Below, piece after piece: positions 26,240 through 34,217 of a stretch of 64,000 nucleotides of DNA. The notes beneath the pieces were generated by a model, which worked only from the letters and a program-made list of their open reading frames with translations, had not been told where the DNA came from and searched no databases. Each line of letters starts with the position of its first letter. Position 1 is the stretch's first letter. Made by a program: the position numbers and the translations under genes. The stretch is from Streptomyces sp. R41 (GTDB taxonomy: Bacteria; Actinomycetota; Actinomycetes; Streptomycetales; Streptomycetaceae), in NCBI RefSeq assembly GCF_041053055.1, contig NZ_CP163443.1, forward strand, positions 868,001 to 932,000. Direction: 5' to 3'.

Positions 26240-27805
26240 TCACCCGAGGGCGTTCCAGAACGCGCAGTGGTGGCGGGACTGCGCCGTGCGGGTGGGGACG
26301 ATGTGGTCCGGCGCCAGGGACAGCACCGTTTTCCGGGGCCAGTGCGGCGATGACGGACCGTTGGGGTCGGCGGTGCGGGCGAAGCGGGTCCAGTAGTCGA
26401 TCATGGTGTCGGCCAACTGGTGCTGTGCCGCGGTCAGGTCGCGGGCGCGGCCGCCCAGGTCGAACAGGTAGGGCAGTTCGCTTGCGTGCGGTGCGCCGAG
26501 CGGGAACGGCGGCGTGCCCGAGGTGAGCGGCGGGGCGTGCTCGTCGGCGAACTCGTAGCGCCACACGGGCACTTGGGCGGCGAGCAGGGCGTCGGTGCGC
26601 GCCGTCGGGCAGGCGAAGTCCGCGTCGCCGATGACCGCGCCGAACACCGGGCCCCCGTCGGTGCGGTGCACCGGGTACTCGCGGACGATCGCCTTCGCCT
26701 GCCCTGGGGAGGGGAAGAAGGAGGCCACGACGTCGGGCCAGGTGCCGGGGGTGACGGGATGGCCGGCCTGGACGATCCCGGCGGCCCAGCCATTGCCCTC
26801 GTCGTGGTTGTTGCCGAGGAGCACGGGGACGCGGTGGAAGCGGCCGGCGGCGATCGCCGCTGCGGGGTCGCTGGGCAGCAACGGGGTGGCGTAGGCGGGC
26901 TGTTGATCGGTGTCCTGGGCCGCGAGCAGACGGGAGACGCCCACGCGCCGCAGGCAGGCCAGAACGTCCCGGGTAGAGCCGCAGCCGACCTTCGCCGCGA
27001 AGTCCGCGCCCGAGGCGCGCGCCGCGTTCAGGGGGACGGAGGACGGGGCGAAAGGCCGGTCGGGGCGGCCGGTGCACGGGCCGCTCTCGATGATCGCCTG
27101 GTCGAAGAGCCCCGCGGCGGCGGGTGAGGCGAGCTGGGCGCAGACGCTGTAGCCGCCCGCCGACTCGCCGGCCAGCGTCACGTTGCGCGCGTCGCCGCCG
27201 AAGGCGCCGATCTCGGCGCGGACCCAGCGCAGCGCCGCCTGCTGGTCGGCCAGGCCGAAGGTGCCTGAGCCGGGCAGGCCGCTGTGCGCGAGGAAACCGA
27301 GGGCCCCGAGGCGGTAGTTGACGGTGACGACCACGACGTCGCCGCGGGTGGCCATGCGGTGGGCGTCGTACGAGCTGCCCGCTCCGGTGGTGAAGCCGCC
27401 GCCGTGCAGCCACACGATCACCGGCCGGGGGGCTGCCGGTCCCGCGCCGTCGGGCGTCGTGACGTTCAGGTAAAGACAGTCCTCGTCGGTGCTGCCGCCG
27501 GGCACCTCGCCGGTCGGCTGCGGGCAGGCGCTCGCGGGCCCGGTCGCATCCCGTACCCCGGACCAGGGGGCCGCGCGGCGGGGCGGGGCCCAGCGCAGTC
27601 TGCCGAGTGGGGGCGCCGCGTAGGGGATGCCGTCGAAGGTGCGGTAGCCGTCGTGGGCGGCGCCCCGCACCGGGCCGTCGTGGGTGCGTACCGTCGTGGC
27701 GGTGGCGGGCGAGGCGGGCTGCGTCGGTGGTGCTGCGGACCAGGCCGTCGCGAGTACGGCGGTGATGGCGCAGCCCAGGGTGGTCAGGGTGCGGTGCATG
27801 GTCAT
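26240..27805 (-). CDS. Secreted type B carboxylesterase, 521 aa
   Basis: A signal peptide (residues 1 to about 32) precedes a complete carboxylesterase domain. Visible features are DGIPYAAPPLGRLRW, the EDCLYLNV motif (residues 108-115), the oxyanion-hole HGGGF near 135 and the nucleophile in AGESAGG (Ser215). Later come NHDEGNGWAAG and the catalytic His region GAPHASELPYLFDL. The length matches the family. It should hydrolyse carboxylic esters outside the cell; substrate unknown. The gene follows the GOLPH3-like gene by 15 nt in the same direction, so the two may be co-transcribed, and it ends in a strong terminator. Confidence 0.85.
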   Translation of the reverse strand: MTMHRTLTTLGCAITAVLATAWSAAPPTQPASPATATTVRTHDGPVRGAAHDGYRTFDGIPYAAPPLGRLRWAPPRRAAPWSGVRDATGPASACPQPTGEVPGGSTDEDCLYLNVTTPDGAGPAAPRPVIVWLHGGGFTTGAGSSYDAHRMATRGDVVVVTVNYRLGALGFLAHSGLPGSGTFGLADQQAALRWVRAEIGAFGGDARNVTLAGESAGGYSVCAQLASPAAAGLFDQAIIESGPCTGRPDRPFAPSSVPLNAARASGADFAAKVGCGSTRDVLACLRRVGVSRLLAAQDTDQQPAYATPLLPSDPAAAIAAGRFHRVPVLLGNNHDEGNGWAAGIVQAGHPVTPGTWPDVVASFFPSPGQAKAIVREYPVHRTDGGPVFGAVIGDADFACPTARTDALLAAQVPVWRYEFADEHAPPLTSGTPPFPLGAPHASELPYLFDLGGRARDLTAAQHQLADTMIDYWTRFARTADPNGPSSPHWPRKTVLSLAPDHIVPTRTAQSRHHCAFWNALG

Positions 27806-27820
27806 CGTCTCCCCGTTCGG

Positions 27821-28459
27821 TCAGCTGCCGCCCATGCCGCCCTGTGCGGCGATCATGGTGGTCGGCAGCGCGCGTACGGCTTTCTCCAGGCCGGGTGCGA
27901 GGGCGCCGAGTTGCCCCGTGCAGGCGTCGATACGGGCCCGGAAGGTCTTGTGGTCCTGGCGTGACACGACCGAGTGGATGCCGCCTGCCGCGGCCAGCGC
28001 CAGCAGCGCGGCGTCGGCGGCGGGGATCTCGGTCACGGGGTCGTCCCCGTGCAGCGCCGTGGACACGCGGGCGCGGAGTACGGCGGGCACGGCGCGGTCC
28101 GTCACGGTCAGCCGCCGTGTGCCGAGGCGGGTGCGGGGCGCCTTCACGGTGAGGAGTCCCGCCGCGGCGAGCCGGTCCTCCACCTCCGTCAGGGTCCGCT
28201 TGCGGTGGCGGCGCACGAGGTGCTTCCAGCCGTGCCCGCCTGCGGCGTCGCGCAGCACGCCGTCCAGGACCAGGTCGCCGGTCGGTTGCTTGCCGGACAC
28301 GGTGACCGTGCCGCCCGCCTCCCCGAGGCGGCCGCGCAGCGCGAGGTCGATCAGGGCGGCGGCGCGGACCAGCAGCTGGGTCCGGGAACGGTCGTACGGG
28401 CCGTCGGCCGCGTCGTCGTGGGCGAGCAGATACATGAGGCAGGCCAGGTCGTCGATCAC
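27821..28459 (-). CDS. GOLPH3/VPS74 (GPP34) family protein, 212 aa
   Basis: The sequence begins MIDDLACLMYLLAHDDAADG and contains LLVRAAALIDLALRGRLGEA, VLDGVLRDAAGG, VEDRLAAAGLLTVKAPRTRL, PAADAALLALAAAGGIHSVV and a helical C-terminus. This is the GPP34 fold, which in eukaryotes binds phosphatidylinositol 4-phosphate at the Golgi. Actinobacterial members are common, cytoplasmic or membrane-peripheral, and of unknown role. The gene is intact. It is separated by about 115 nt, including a hairpin, from the response regulator upstream. Confidence 0.8.
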   Translation of the reverse strand: MIDDLACLMYLLAHDDAADGPYDRSRTQLLVRAAALIDLALRGRLGEAGGTVTVSGKQPTGDLVLDGVLRDAAGGHGWKHLVRRHRKRTLTEVEDRLAAAGLLTVKAPRTRLGTRRLTVTDRAVPAVLRARVSTALHGDDPVTEIPAADAALLALAAAGGIHSVVSRQDHKTFRARIDACTGQLGALAPGLEKAVRALPTTMIAAQGGMGGS

Positions 28460-28546
28460 ACCTCGACGCTAGGGCCGCGCGCCCCGGCCACGGATCGGCC
28501 ACGGGAACGGACTGACAGTGGGAACACGGGAGGAGCGCGGCCCGGT

Positions 28547-28564
28547 CTCCTCCTTGAGGAGGAG
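28547..28564 (-). terminator. Short hairpin after the response regulator
   Basis: A 7-bp stem (CTCCTCC / GGAGGAG) with a TTGA loop lies 10 nt beyond the response-regulator stop codon. It probably attenuates or ends the two-component transcript. Confidence 0.45.
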
Positions 28565-28573
28565 GCAGCGTTG

Positions 28574-29233
28574 TCAGGGGTGGCGCGGCTGCACGAGGCC
28601 GTGGTCGTAGGCGGCCACGACGGCCTGGACGCGGTCGCGCAGGCCCAGTTTGCGCAGCACCGCGGTGACATGGTTCTTGACGGTGGCCTCCGACAGACGT
28701 AGCCGCTCGGCGATCTCCGCGTTCGACAGTGCCTGCCCGATCAGGGTGAGCACCTCCCGCTCGCGGCCGGAGAGGGCCTGCAGGGAGGGCGCCGGCGCCG
28801 GGTCGGGCGTGGTGCGCAGGAACCGGTCGAGGACGCGGCTGAGCACGGCCGGCGCCAGCAGCGCGTCGCCGCGCGCGGTGAGGCGGATCGCGTCGACGAG
28901 TTCGGCCGGGCGCATGTCCTTCAGCAGGAAGCCGCTCGCCCCGGCCCGCAGAGCGGCGACCACGTGCGCGTCCACGTCCCAGGTGGTCAGCACGAGCACC
29001 CGGGCCCGACTGCCGCACTCCACGATCTGCCGAGTCGCCTCGATGCCGTCCACGACGGGCATGCGTACGTCCATCAGCACCACGTCGGGCGCCCGTTCCT
29101 GCGTCAGCCGCACCGCCTCCTGGCCGTCGGACGCTTCACCCACCACCTGGAGGTCGTCCCGGGCGTCGATGATCATGCGGAATCCGGTACGGACCAGGGC
29201 CTGGTCATCGGCCACCACCACGCGCAGCGTCAT
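28574..29233 (-). CDS. NarL/LuxR-type response regulator, 219 aa
   Basis: The receiver domain (about 1-120) has the acidic pocket DD (9-10), the phospho-acceptor Asp55 (VVLMDVRMPVVDG), the conserved Thr in LVLTTWD and Lys in FLLKDMR. The output domain (about 148-210) is a LuxR helix-turn-helix (LSGREREVLTLIGQALSNAE, then IAERLRLSEATVKNHVTAVL). It pairs with the kinase immediately upstream: its ATG overlaps the kinase stop codon (ATGA, 29230-29233). It is expected to be phosphorylated and to regulate target promoters; no target is evident in the window. Confidence 0.9.
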   Translation of the reverse strand: MTLRVVVADDQALVRTGFRMIIDARDDLQVVGEASDGQEAVRLTQERAPDVVLMDVRMPVVDGIEATRQIVECGSRARVLVLTTWDVDAHVVAALRAGASGFLLKDMRPAELVDAIRLTARGDALLAPAVLSRVLDRFLRTTPDPAPAPSLQALSGREREVLTLIGQALSNAEIAERLRLSEATVKNHVTAVLRKLGLRDRVQAVVAAYDHGLVQPRHP

Positions 29234-30399
29234 GACGCGCCCTCCACCGGCAGCTGCGCCGCCACCTCGAAGCCGCCTTGGGGCAGCGGACCGGCGTGCA
29301 GGCTGCCGCCCACGATCCGTGCGCGCTCCTTCATCCCCACCAGGCCGCGTCCCGCTCCCGCCGCGGCCGAACCTTCCTGCGGCGTACGCCCGTTGTCGAC
29401 CACCTTGACCTTCACGCACTCCCCTTCGGCCGTCACGCGCACGCTCACCTCGTCGGCGCCGGCCGCGTGGCGCAGTGTGTTGGTGAGGGCCTCCTGGACG
29501 ATCCGGTACGCCGCCAGGTCCACCGTGGCCGGCAGTCCGTCGGTGGTGCCCTCGCGGTGTACGTGCACGGTCATCCCGGTCGCGCGCACGGTGTCGGCCA
29601 GCTCGTCCAGGCGCGCGAGCGAAGGCGCCGGCTCCCGATGCTCCCCGGCCCCGTCCTCCCCCGCATCGGGCCGGAACGCACGCAGCAGCAGGCGCAGTTC
29701 GCCGAGCGCCGAGCGGGCGCCCGTCTCGATGGCCCGCAGCGCCTGACGGGCCTGTTCGGGCCGCTGGGTGAACACGTCGTCGGCGGCGCCCGCCTGAATG
29801 ACCATCACCGACAGGGTGTGCGCCACGACATCGTGGACCTCGCGCGCGATCCGCGCACGCTCCTCCACCACAGCCCGGCGCATCTCCGCCCTCGTCCGTG
29901 CCTCCTGCGCCCTGCGCCACTGCCCAGCCGTCCACGACAGGACCACCGCCAGCAGATAGACCGCCCCACCCGCGCCGCCGCCCGCCGCGAACGCCAGCGG
30001 TGCCGGCAGGCACATCGCCGCGAGCGCCCACACCGACACCCGCCGCGGCCTCACGGCCGACAGCACGCACAACGCGACCTGCGCCGCGAGCAGTGCCCCC
30101 GTCAAGGTCACCGCGGGCAGCAGCGCCCACACCGCGAGCCCCGCCGCCGCGTTCGCAGCCAGTACGGCGACCGGGGCGCGCGCCAGCCACCTCAGGGCGC
30201 AAGCCTGCGCGAGGACCAGGGCCACCGCCACGAGCAGTCGTCGGCCGTGCTCCGCGCCGGCGACGAGCACCGAGGTGCCCAGGACGACGAGCACCAGACC
30301 GGCCGACCCCCACCACAGCGCCCGGGCCATGCGGGGCGGCAACTCGCCCCGTGCTGCCCCGGCGAACAGGTCGTCCAGTTGTCTGCTGCTGCGGTCCAC
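29230..30399 (-). CDS. Sensor histidine kinase (HisKA_3, NarL/DesK type), 389 aa
   Basis: Four to six membrane segments occupy residues about 25-160. The dimerisation/phosphoacceptor helix follows, with RARIAREVHDVVAHTLSVMV (phospho-His189). The HATPase_c domain has DLAAYRIVQEALTNTLRHAA (N box), KVVDNGRTP and GRGLVGMKERARIVGGSL (G box). No extracellular sensory domain is visible, so sensing is probably within the membrane, as in DesK-like kinases. It is translationally coupled to the response regulator. Confidence 0.9.
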   Translation of the reverse strand: MDRSSRQLDDLFAGAARGELPPRMARALWWGSAGLVLVVLGTSVLVAGAEHGRRLLVAVALVLAQACALRWLARAPVAVLAANAAAGLAVWALLPAVTLTGALLAAQVALCVLSAVRPRRVSVWALAAMCLPAPLAFAAGGGAGGAVYLLAVVLSWTAGQWRRAQEARTRAEMRRAVVEERARIAREVHDVVAHTLSVMVIQAGAADDVFTQRPEQARQALRAIETGARSALGELRLLLRAFRPDAGEDGAGEHREPAPSLARLDELADTVRATGMTVHVHREGTTDGLPATVDLAAYRIVQEALTNTLRHAAGADEVSVRVTAEGECVKVKVVDNGRTPQEGSAAAGAGRGLVGMKERARIVGGSLHAGPLPQGGFEVAAQLPVEGAS

Positions 30400-30643
30400 G
30401 CCCCGACCCTATCCAGCGGTACGGGCCGGGCCGTTCAGGAGACCACCCTCCAACACGATGGGCCCTCGATGCCCGCGGCCGGTCTGCACAGCCACCGCTT
30501 GGCTGCCTTGACGCTGTCGCCGCCGCTTGTGTTGAACCTGATTGCCGCCGCGGGTGCAAGCCGCATAGAACGGGCCTGGTACACCGTGTGGGTCCAAGCC
30601 CCCGATCATGTTGACGCCCGCCTGTCCCGTCCCTCAAGTCGGC

Positions 30644-30920
30644 TCACTCTCGACGGGCGAGAGGCAGTAGAACGACGACGCCAGAGCGCTTGGCGAGTTG
30701 CTCGCGGAGGGCGGCGTTCTCGGCGGGGAGCGTGGCGATGACCGTCGCTGCGGCGTCGACCTGCTGCTGAAGTCGTTGGCGCTCTTGCCGGTTGCCCCTC
30801 AGTTGTCGGTGGAGGCGGGTGATCTCCTTCTGCTGATGTTGAACGCGTCGGCTGGCGGGGTTACGGCCGACGCGGTTGTCCCACTCCTTCCGGCGGTCCG
30901 TGAAGAAAACCGCACCAAGC
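30644..30920 (-). pseudogene. DUF6262-like coiled-coil protein, C-terminal fragment
   Basis: No start codon is available, but the minus strand is open and protein-like. It reads VFFTDRRKEWDNRVGRNPAS, then RRVQHQQKEITRLHRQLRGN, RQERQRLQQQVDAAATVIAT and LPAENAALREQLAKRSG, ending at TGA 30644. The long coiled coil followed by 'ATVIAxLxxENAALREQLA' is the usual C-terminus of small DUF6262 proteins that accompany tandem tyrosine recombinases in integrative elements. The N-terminal part is lost. Confidence 0.45.
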
Positions 30921-31117
30921 CCCCAGGGACGACGACCTCACGGGATCGAGAAACCAGTCAGTTACCCTGCCTGACCAGCACGGCAGCGGCGAGTCTCGGC
31001 TCTCAACATCACCCGAAGGAGAACGACCGGAGGGCAGCTGACAAAACCCGAGAGACTCGCACACATATTCGAATAAGGTCTAAGTGAGAGAAGGGCGGGG
31101 TTGGCAGAGAACAACTA

Positions 31118-32260
31118 CTGACCTTTCCGTTCAGTTGTCGGGGCTGACATTGCTAGATCCCTGCGGTACGCCGTGGCCATGAGATATGCGCAGGGCGGTG
31201 GTCTCACTCCGCAGGGTCAGGCCGTGCGGGAGGGGGTGCGCATGCTGGCCGTCGATGGCTTTGCGCGGGGTGAGAAGAACACGGTGATCGCGAGAGAACT
31301 GCGGGTCAGTGTCCGGTCGGTGGAGCGGTGGCGCCGGTCATGGCGTGAGGGAGGGCGGCAGGCCCTGCGCCCTTCGGGGCCGGCCAAACGGCCGAAGGTC
31401 GGCGACAGTGACGTCGCCGTGCTCGAGCCACTGTTGCTGGAAGGCGCGATGGCTCAGGGCTGGGCGGATGAGCGGTGGACGCTCTCGCGGGTGCGGCTGC
31501 TGATTGCAGACCAGTTGGGAGTGTCGTTGTCGATCCGCGGAGTGTGGGAGCTGTTGCGGCGGCACGGCTGGTCGTGCCAGCAGCCTGCCCGGCGGGCGGT
31601 CGAGCGGGACGATGCGGCGGTGTCCGGATGGGTGAAGGAGACGTGGCCGCGGGCAAAGCCATCGCGGCGGCGCTCGGGGCATGGCTGGTCTTCGAGGACG
31701 AAGCCGCTGTCTCGATGACGTCGCACCGGGCACGCACCTGGGCGCCCAGAGGGAGCACGCCTGTGGTTCGGTTCAACGGCGCTTCCCGCGGCCGCATCTC
31801 GATGGCCGCGCTGGTGTGCTTCAAGGCCGGCGAACGCAGCCGTCTGATCTACCGTCCTCGCATCCAGGGCCATCACCGAGGTGCCCACCGTGGCTTCACT
31901 TGGCAGGACTACCGTGATCTTCTCGTGCGGGCTCACCTTCAGCTCGGCGGTCCCGTCGTGGTGATCTGGGACAACCTGAATGTGCATCGCTGCAGTCGAT
32001 TACGTGAGTACGCGGCGGCGCATGACTGGCTCACCATCGTCCAGTTGCCCAGCTATGCGCCCGATCTCAATCCGGTCGAAGGCATCTGGTCGTTGCTCCG
32101 GCGCAGCACTACCGCCAACGTCGTCTTCCGCGACCGCGACCACCTTGTTCAAGCCGTCCGCAGCGGCCTGCGCCGCATCCAACAACGCACCGACCTCATC
32201 GAGGGTTGCCTCGCCGAAACCGGTCTCTCGCTCAATACGACAACTCAACGGAAAGGCCAG
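31118..32260 (+). mobile_element. Complete IS630-family element, copy 1 (1,143 bp)
   Basis: The 20-nt terminal inverted repeats match at 18 of 20 positions (31118-31137, beginning CTGACCTTTCCGTT; 32241-32260, ending AACGGAAAGGCCAG). The element is flanked by the TA dinucleotide (31116-31117 and 32261-32262) expected of IS630 target-site duplication. It carries OrfA and OrfB, which overlap in different frames. Both ends and all catalytic blocks are intact, so it may still be active. Confidence 0.85.
31179..31718 (+). CDS. IS630 transposase OrfA (copy 1)
   Basis: The helix-turn-helix N-terminal domain reads MRYAQGGGLTPQGQAVREGV, then VIARELRVSVRSVERWRRSW. The second part contains DERWTLSRVRLLIADQLGVS and WELLRRHGWSCQQPARRAVE. 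ATG 31179 was preferred to GTG 31173 because other copies start at the same MRY. The OrfB frame is reached by a -1 shift before the OrfA stop, probably producing a fused transposase by ribosomal frameshifting in the 90-nt overlap. Confidence 0.8.
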   Translation: MRYAQGGGLTPQGQAVREGVRMLAVDGFARGEKNTVIARELRVSVRSVERWRRSWREGGRQALRPSGPAKRPKVGDSDVAVLEPLLLEGAMAQGWADERWTLSRVRLLIADQLGVSLSIRGVWELLRRHGWSCQQPARRAVERDDAAVSGWVKETWPRAKPSRRRSGHGWSSRTKPLSR

Positions 32261-32263
32261 TAG
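31628..32263 (+). CDS. IS630 transposase OrfB, DDE catalytic part (copy 1)
   Basis: The reading is MGEGDVAAGKAIAAALGAWL, then VFEDEAAVSMTSHRARTWAP (first Asp), VVVIWDNLNVHRCSRLREYA (second Asp) and LPSYAPDLNPVEGIWSLLRR (final Glu). All three acidic residues of the IS630/Tc1 DD34E-type site are present. The stop codon TAG (32261-32263) is not inside the element: its TA is the duplicated target dinucleotide and its G is host DNA. OrfB is expected to be made mainly as an OrfA-OrfB fusion. Confidence 0.8.
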   Translation: MGEGDVAAGKAIAAALGAWLVFEDEAAVSMTSHRARTWAPRGSTPVVRFNGASRGRISMAALVCFKAGERSRLIYRPRIQGHHRGAHRGFTWQDYRDLLVRAHLQLGGPVVVIWDNLNVHRCSRLREYAAAHDWLTIVQLPSYAPDLNPVEGIWSLLRRSTTANVVFRDRDHLVQAVRSGLRRIQQRTDLIEGCLAETGLSLNTTTQRKGQ

Positions 32264-32319
32264 GACCTCTAAGAGCAGGTGGGAGGGGCTGTGACGAGGG
32301 GTGTCGGTTGCATCATCCG

Positions 32320-32955
32320 CTACTGACGTTGTCGCTGTGATGTCGTCAAGGTGAGGCCGGTTTCGGCGAGGCATCCGTCGATGCGCTTGCTGCGGTACTG
32401 AATCTGGCGGAGACCGTGCCGAAGCGTGCTGATGAGGTGGTCGGGGTCGGTGAAGGCGGTGTTGGTCTGGCTGCTGCGCCGCAGCAGGGACCAGATGCCC
32501 TCGACGGGGTTGAGGTCGGGTGCGTAGGCCGGCAGAAAGTAGCAGGTGATCCAGTCGTGGGTGTCGATGAACTCCCGTAATCGGCGGTCTTTGTGGACGT
32601 TGAGGTTGTCCCACACCAGCACGATCGGTGCGCCGAGTTGCCGGTGGGCGGCGATGAGCAGGTCGCGATAGTCGGTCCAGGTGAAACTGCGTCTGCCACC
32701 GCGTTTGTGATCGAGATGCCGTTTGGGCCGGTAGATCAGCCGTGAGTGTTCGCCCTGCTTGTAGCAGGCGAGCGCGGCAACGGAGAAGCGGCGCTGGGAG
32801 CGTCCCCGGACCCGGATGACGGGTGTGTGGCCGCGTCGGGCCCAGGTCCGTGCGGTGGGCGGCGTCATCGAGAACCCGGCTTCGTCTTCGAAGCACAGCC
32901 AGGCGTCGAGCGCCGCCACGGCCCTTCCACCTGCGGCCAGGTCTCCTTCACCCAG
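32320..32955 (-). CDS. IS630 transposase OrfB, DDE catalytic part (copy 2)
   Basis: The reading is LGEGDLAAGGRAVAALDAWL, CFEDEAGFSMTPPTARTWAR (first Asp), IVLVWDNLNVHKDRRLREFI (second Asp) and LPAYAPDLNPVEGIWSLLRR (final Glu). There is no proper start codon at the frame junction, which supports synthesis by -1 frameshifting from OrfA. As in copy 1, the stop codon TAG (32322-32320) uses the target TA outside the element. Confidence 0.8.
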   Translation of the reverse strand: MGEGDLAAGGRAVAALDAWLCFEDEAGFSMTPPTARTWARRGHTPVIRVRGRSQRRFSVAALACYKQGEHSRLIYRPKRHLDHKRGGRRSFTWTDYRDLLIAAHRQLGAPIVLVWDNLNVHKDRRLREFIDTHDWITCYFLPAYAPDLNPVEGIWSLLRRSSQTNTAFTDPDHLISTLRHGLRQIQYRSKRIDGCLAETGLTLTTSQRQRQ

Positions 32956-33469
32956 CCCGCCACGGCCTCCTCGTCGCGCTCGATGGCTCGGCGGGCTGGG
33001 ACCTGGTGACTGAAGCCGTGCCGGTGCAGCATCCGCGCGATCGCCGACAGCGTCATGCTTTTGTGGAACCGGCGCCCGATCAGCGTCTTGATCCGCGCCA
33101 GCGTCCACGTCTGGTCCGGCCAGCCATGGGCGACCGGCCCTTTGGCCAGCTCCTGCTCGAGCACGGCGAACAGCTTCTCGCTCAGCTTGGGCAGCGATAC
33201 CGGTCCGGCAGACCGCAGCCCCTCCGCGCCGGCGTCGTGCCAGGCCCGGCGCCAGCGCTGCACCGAGCGCACACTCACCCGTAATTCCTTGGCGACCTCG
33301 GCGGTGGAGGCACCGACTGCGAAGCGCTCCGCGGCCTCCAGCCGGATCCGCTCGCGAAACGCCTGCCGTTCAGGCGTCAGCCCACCACCCTGCGGATATC
33401 TCACACAACCGGCATACCGCGACGATCACACATCGTCATCCCTCAACGACATCACGCCGCAAAAGTCAG
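32323..33469 (-). mobile_element. Complete IS630-family element, copy 2 (1,147 bp)
   Basis: Inverted terminal repeats about 29 nt long match at 22 positions (32323 onward beginning CTGACGTTGTCGCTGTGATG; the other end, read inward from 33469, begins CTGACTTTTGCGGCGTGATG). TA flanks both ends (32321-32322 and 33470-33471). It lies in the opposite direction to copy 1, only 60 nt away, and is a clearly different IS630 type (roughly two-thirds similar protein). Confidence 0.85.
32865..33404 (-). CDS. IS630 transposase OrfA (copy 2)
   Basis: The GTG start at 33404 gives MRYPQGGGLTPERQAFRERI, then AEVAKELRVSVRSVQRWRRA (helix-turn-helix), LPKLSEKLFAVLEQELAKGP, DQTWTLARIKTLIGRRFHKS and MLHRHGFSHQVPARRAIERD. 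The frame ends 90 nt into OrfB. It is intact and homologous throughout to OrfA of copy 1. Confidence 0.8.
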   Translation of the reverse strand: MRYPQGGGLTPERQAFRERIRLEAAERFAVGASTAEVAKELRVSVRSVQRWRRAWHDAGAEGLRSAGPVSLPKLSEKLFAVLEQELAKGPVAHGWPDQTWTLARIKTLIGRRFHKSMTLSAIARMLHRHGFSHQVPARRAIERDEEAVAGWVKETWPQVEGPWRRSTPGCASKTKPGSR

Positions 33470-33605
33470 TAACTACTTCGACGGTTAGCCCCACGGTCGG
33501 CTTGACATCGACGCCACCGTTCTCCTGGCCGAATGGTGCGCCGGTCACCAGCGCGAACGGGGCTGTAAATCGTTCGCTTGAGGGGCCTTGCCGGGTGCGC
33601 GTCGT

Positions 33606-34142
33606 TTACCGGTTGGTGCTGAGTCCGTCGAGGATGAGCGCGAGCATGTGGGGTGCCCGGTCCTCGGGGCTGGACGCGGCGCGCCACAAGGCGCCGGTGA
33701 GTTGGAGGAAGTCGCCCGGGTCGGCGTCTGGGCGGATGCTCTCGTCCTTCTTGCCGGCGTCGAGGAGCTGGGTGATCGCGGCGATGACCGGTCCGTAGCT
33801 CTGCTCGCTGATCGCCTGGTGCGCGCCCGGGCCGAGGGCGTCGCCGAGGCCGTGCTTTCTGCGCATGGCCTCGACGAGGTCGGTCGTCCAGTGGCGGAGC
33901 GCTTCCAGTGGCGGCATCTGGGCAAGCAGGTCGGGCACGGTGCCGGTGATGCGTGCCACTTCGTCCTGGTAGACGGCCAGGACCAGCGACTCGCGGGTGG
34001 GGAAGTTGCGGTACAGGGTGCCCGCGCCGACTCCCGCGCGCTGGGAGATCTGGTTCATCGACGTGCTGCCGTCCGCCGCGAGCGCTTCGCGTGCGGCGGC
34101 GAGGATGCGCGCCCTGTTCTCACGGGCGTCCGAGCGGACCAC
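33606..34142 (-). CDS. TetR-family repressor, 178 aa
   Basis: The N-terminal helix-turn-helix (RARILAAAREALAADGSTSM, NQISQRAGVGAGTLYRNFPT, RESLVLAVYQDEV) is complete. The C-terminal ligand domain ends with TGALWRAASSPEDRAPHMLA. The gene is transcribed away from the aldo/keto reductase operon. The 75-nt divergent region holds two perfect palindromes (34161-34176, 34185-34200), making autoregulation and control of that operon likely. The inducer is probably a small, reactive or aromatic compound handled by the operon (inference). Confidence 0.85.
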   Translation of the reverse strand: MVRSDARENRARILAAAREALAADGSTSMNQISQRAGVGAGTLYRNFPTRESLVLAVYQDEVARITGTVPDLLAQMPPLEALRHWTTDLVEAMRRKHGLGDALGPGAHQAISEQSYGPVIAAITQLLDAGKKDESIRPDADPGDFLQLTGALWRAASSPEDRAPHMLALILDGLSTNR

Positions 34143-34160
34143 GGGACCTCACCTTGATAA

Positions 34161-34200
34161 GTGGAGAGTTCTCCACTACGTTATGTGGAGAGCTCTCCAC
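34161..34200. promoter_or_regulatory. Twin perfect operators in the divergent promoter
   Basis: Two 16-bp perfect palindromes lie 24 bp centre to centre: GTGGAGAGTTCTCCAC at 34161-34176 and GTGGAGAGCTCTCCAC at 34185-34200. They differ only in the central dinucleotide. They lie between the TetR start (34142) and the aldo/keto reductase ribosome binding site, where they could block both promoters. Confidence 0.8.
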
Positions 34201-34217
34201 CTACTCTAAGGAGCGTC

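Noticed and set aside
26052..29018. Very long minus-strand open frame (988 codons) across carboxylesterase, GOLPH3-like and response-regulator genes
   Set aside because: It is Arg/Pro/Gly-rich shadow translation of three real genes in other frames; no motifs and no consistent start.
28574..30637. A 687-codon frame that would fuse a long N-terminal region to the response regulator
   Set aside because: The upstream part is antisense-like Gly/Arg sequence overlapping the histidine kinase; the ATG at 29233 coupled to the kinase stop is the proper start.
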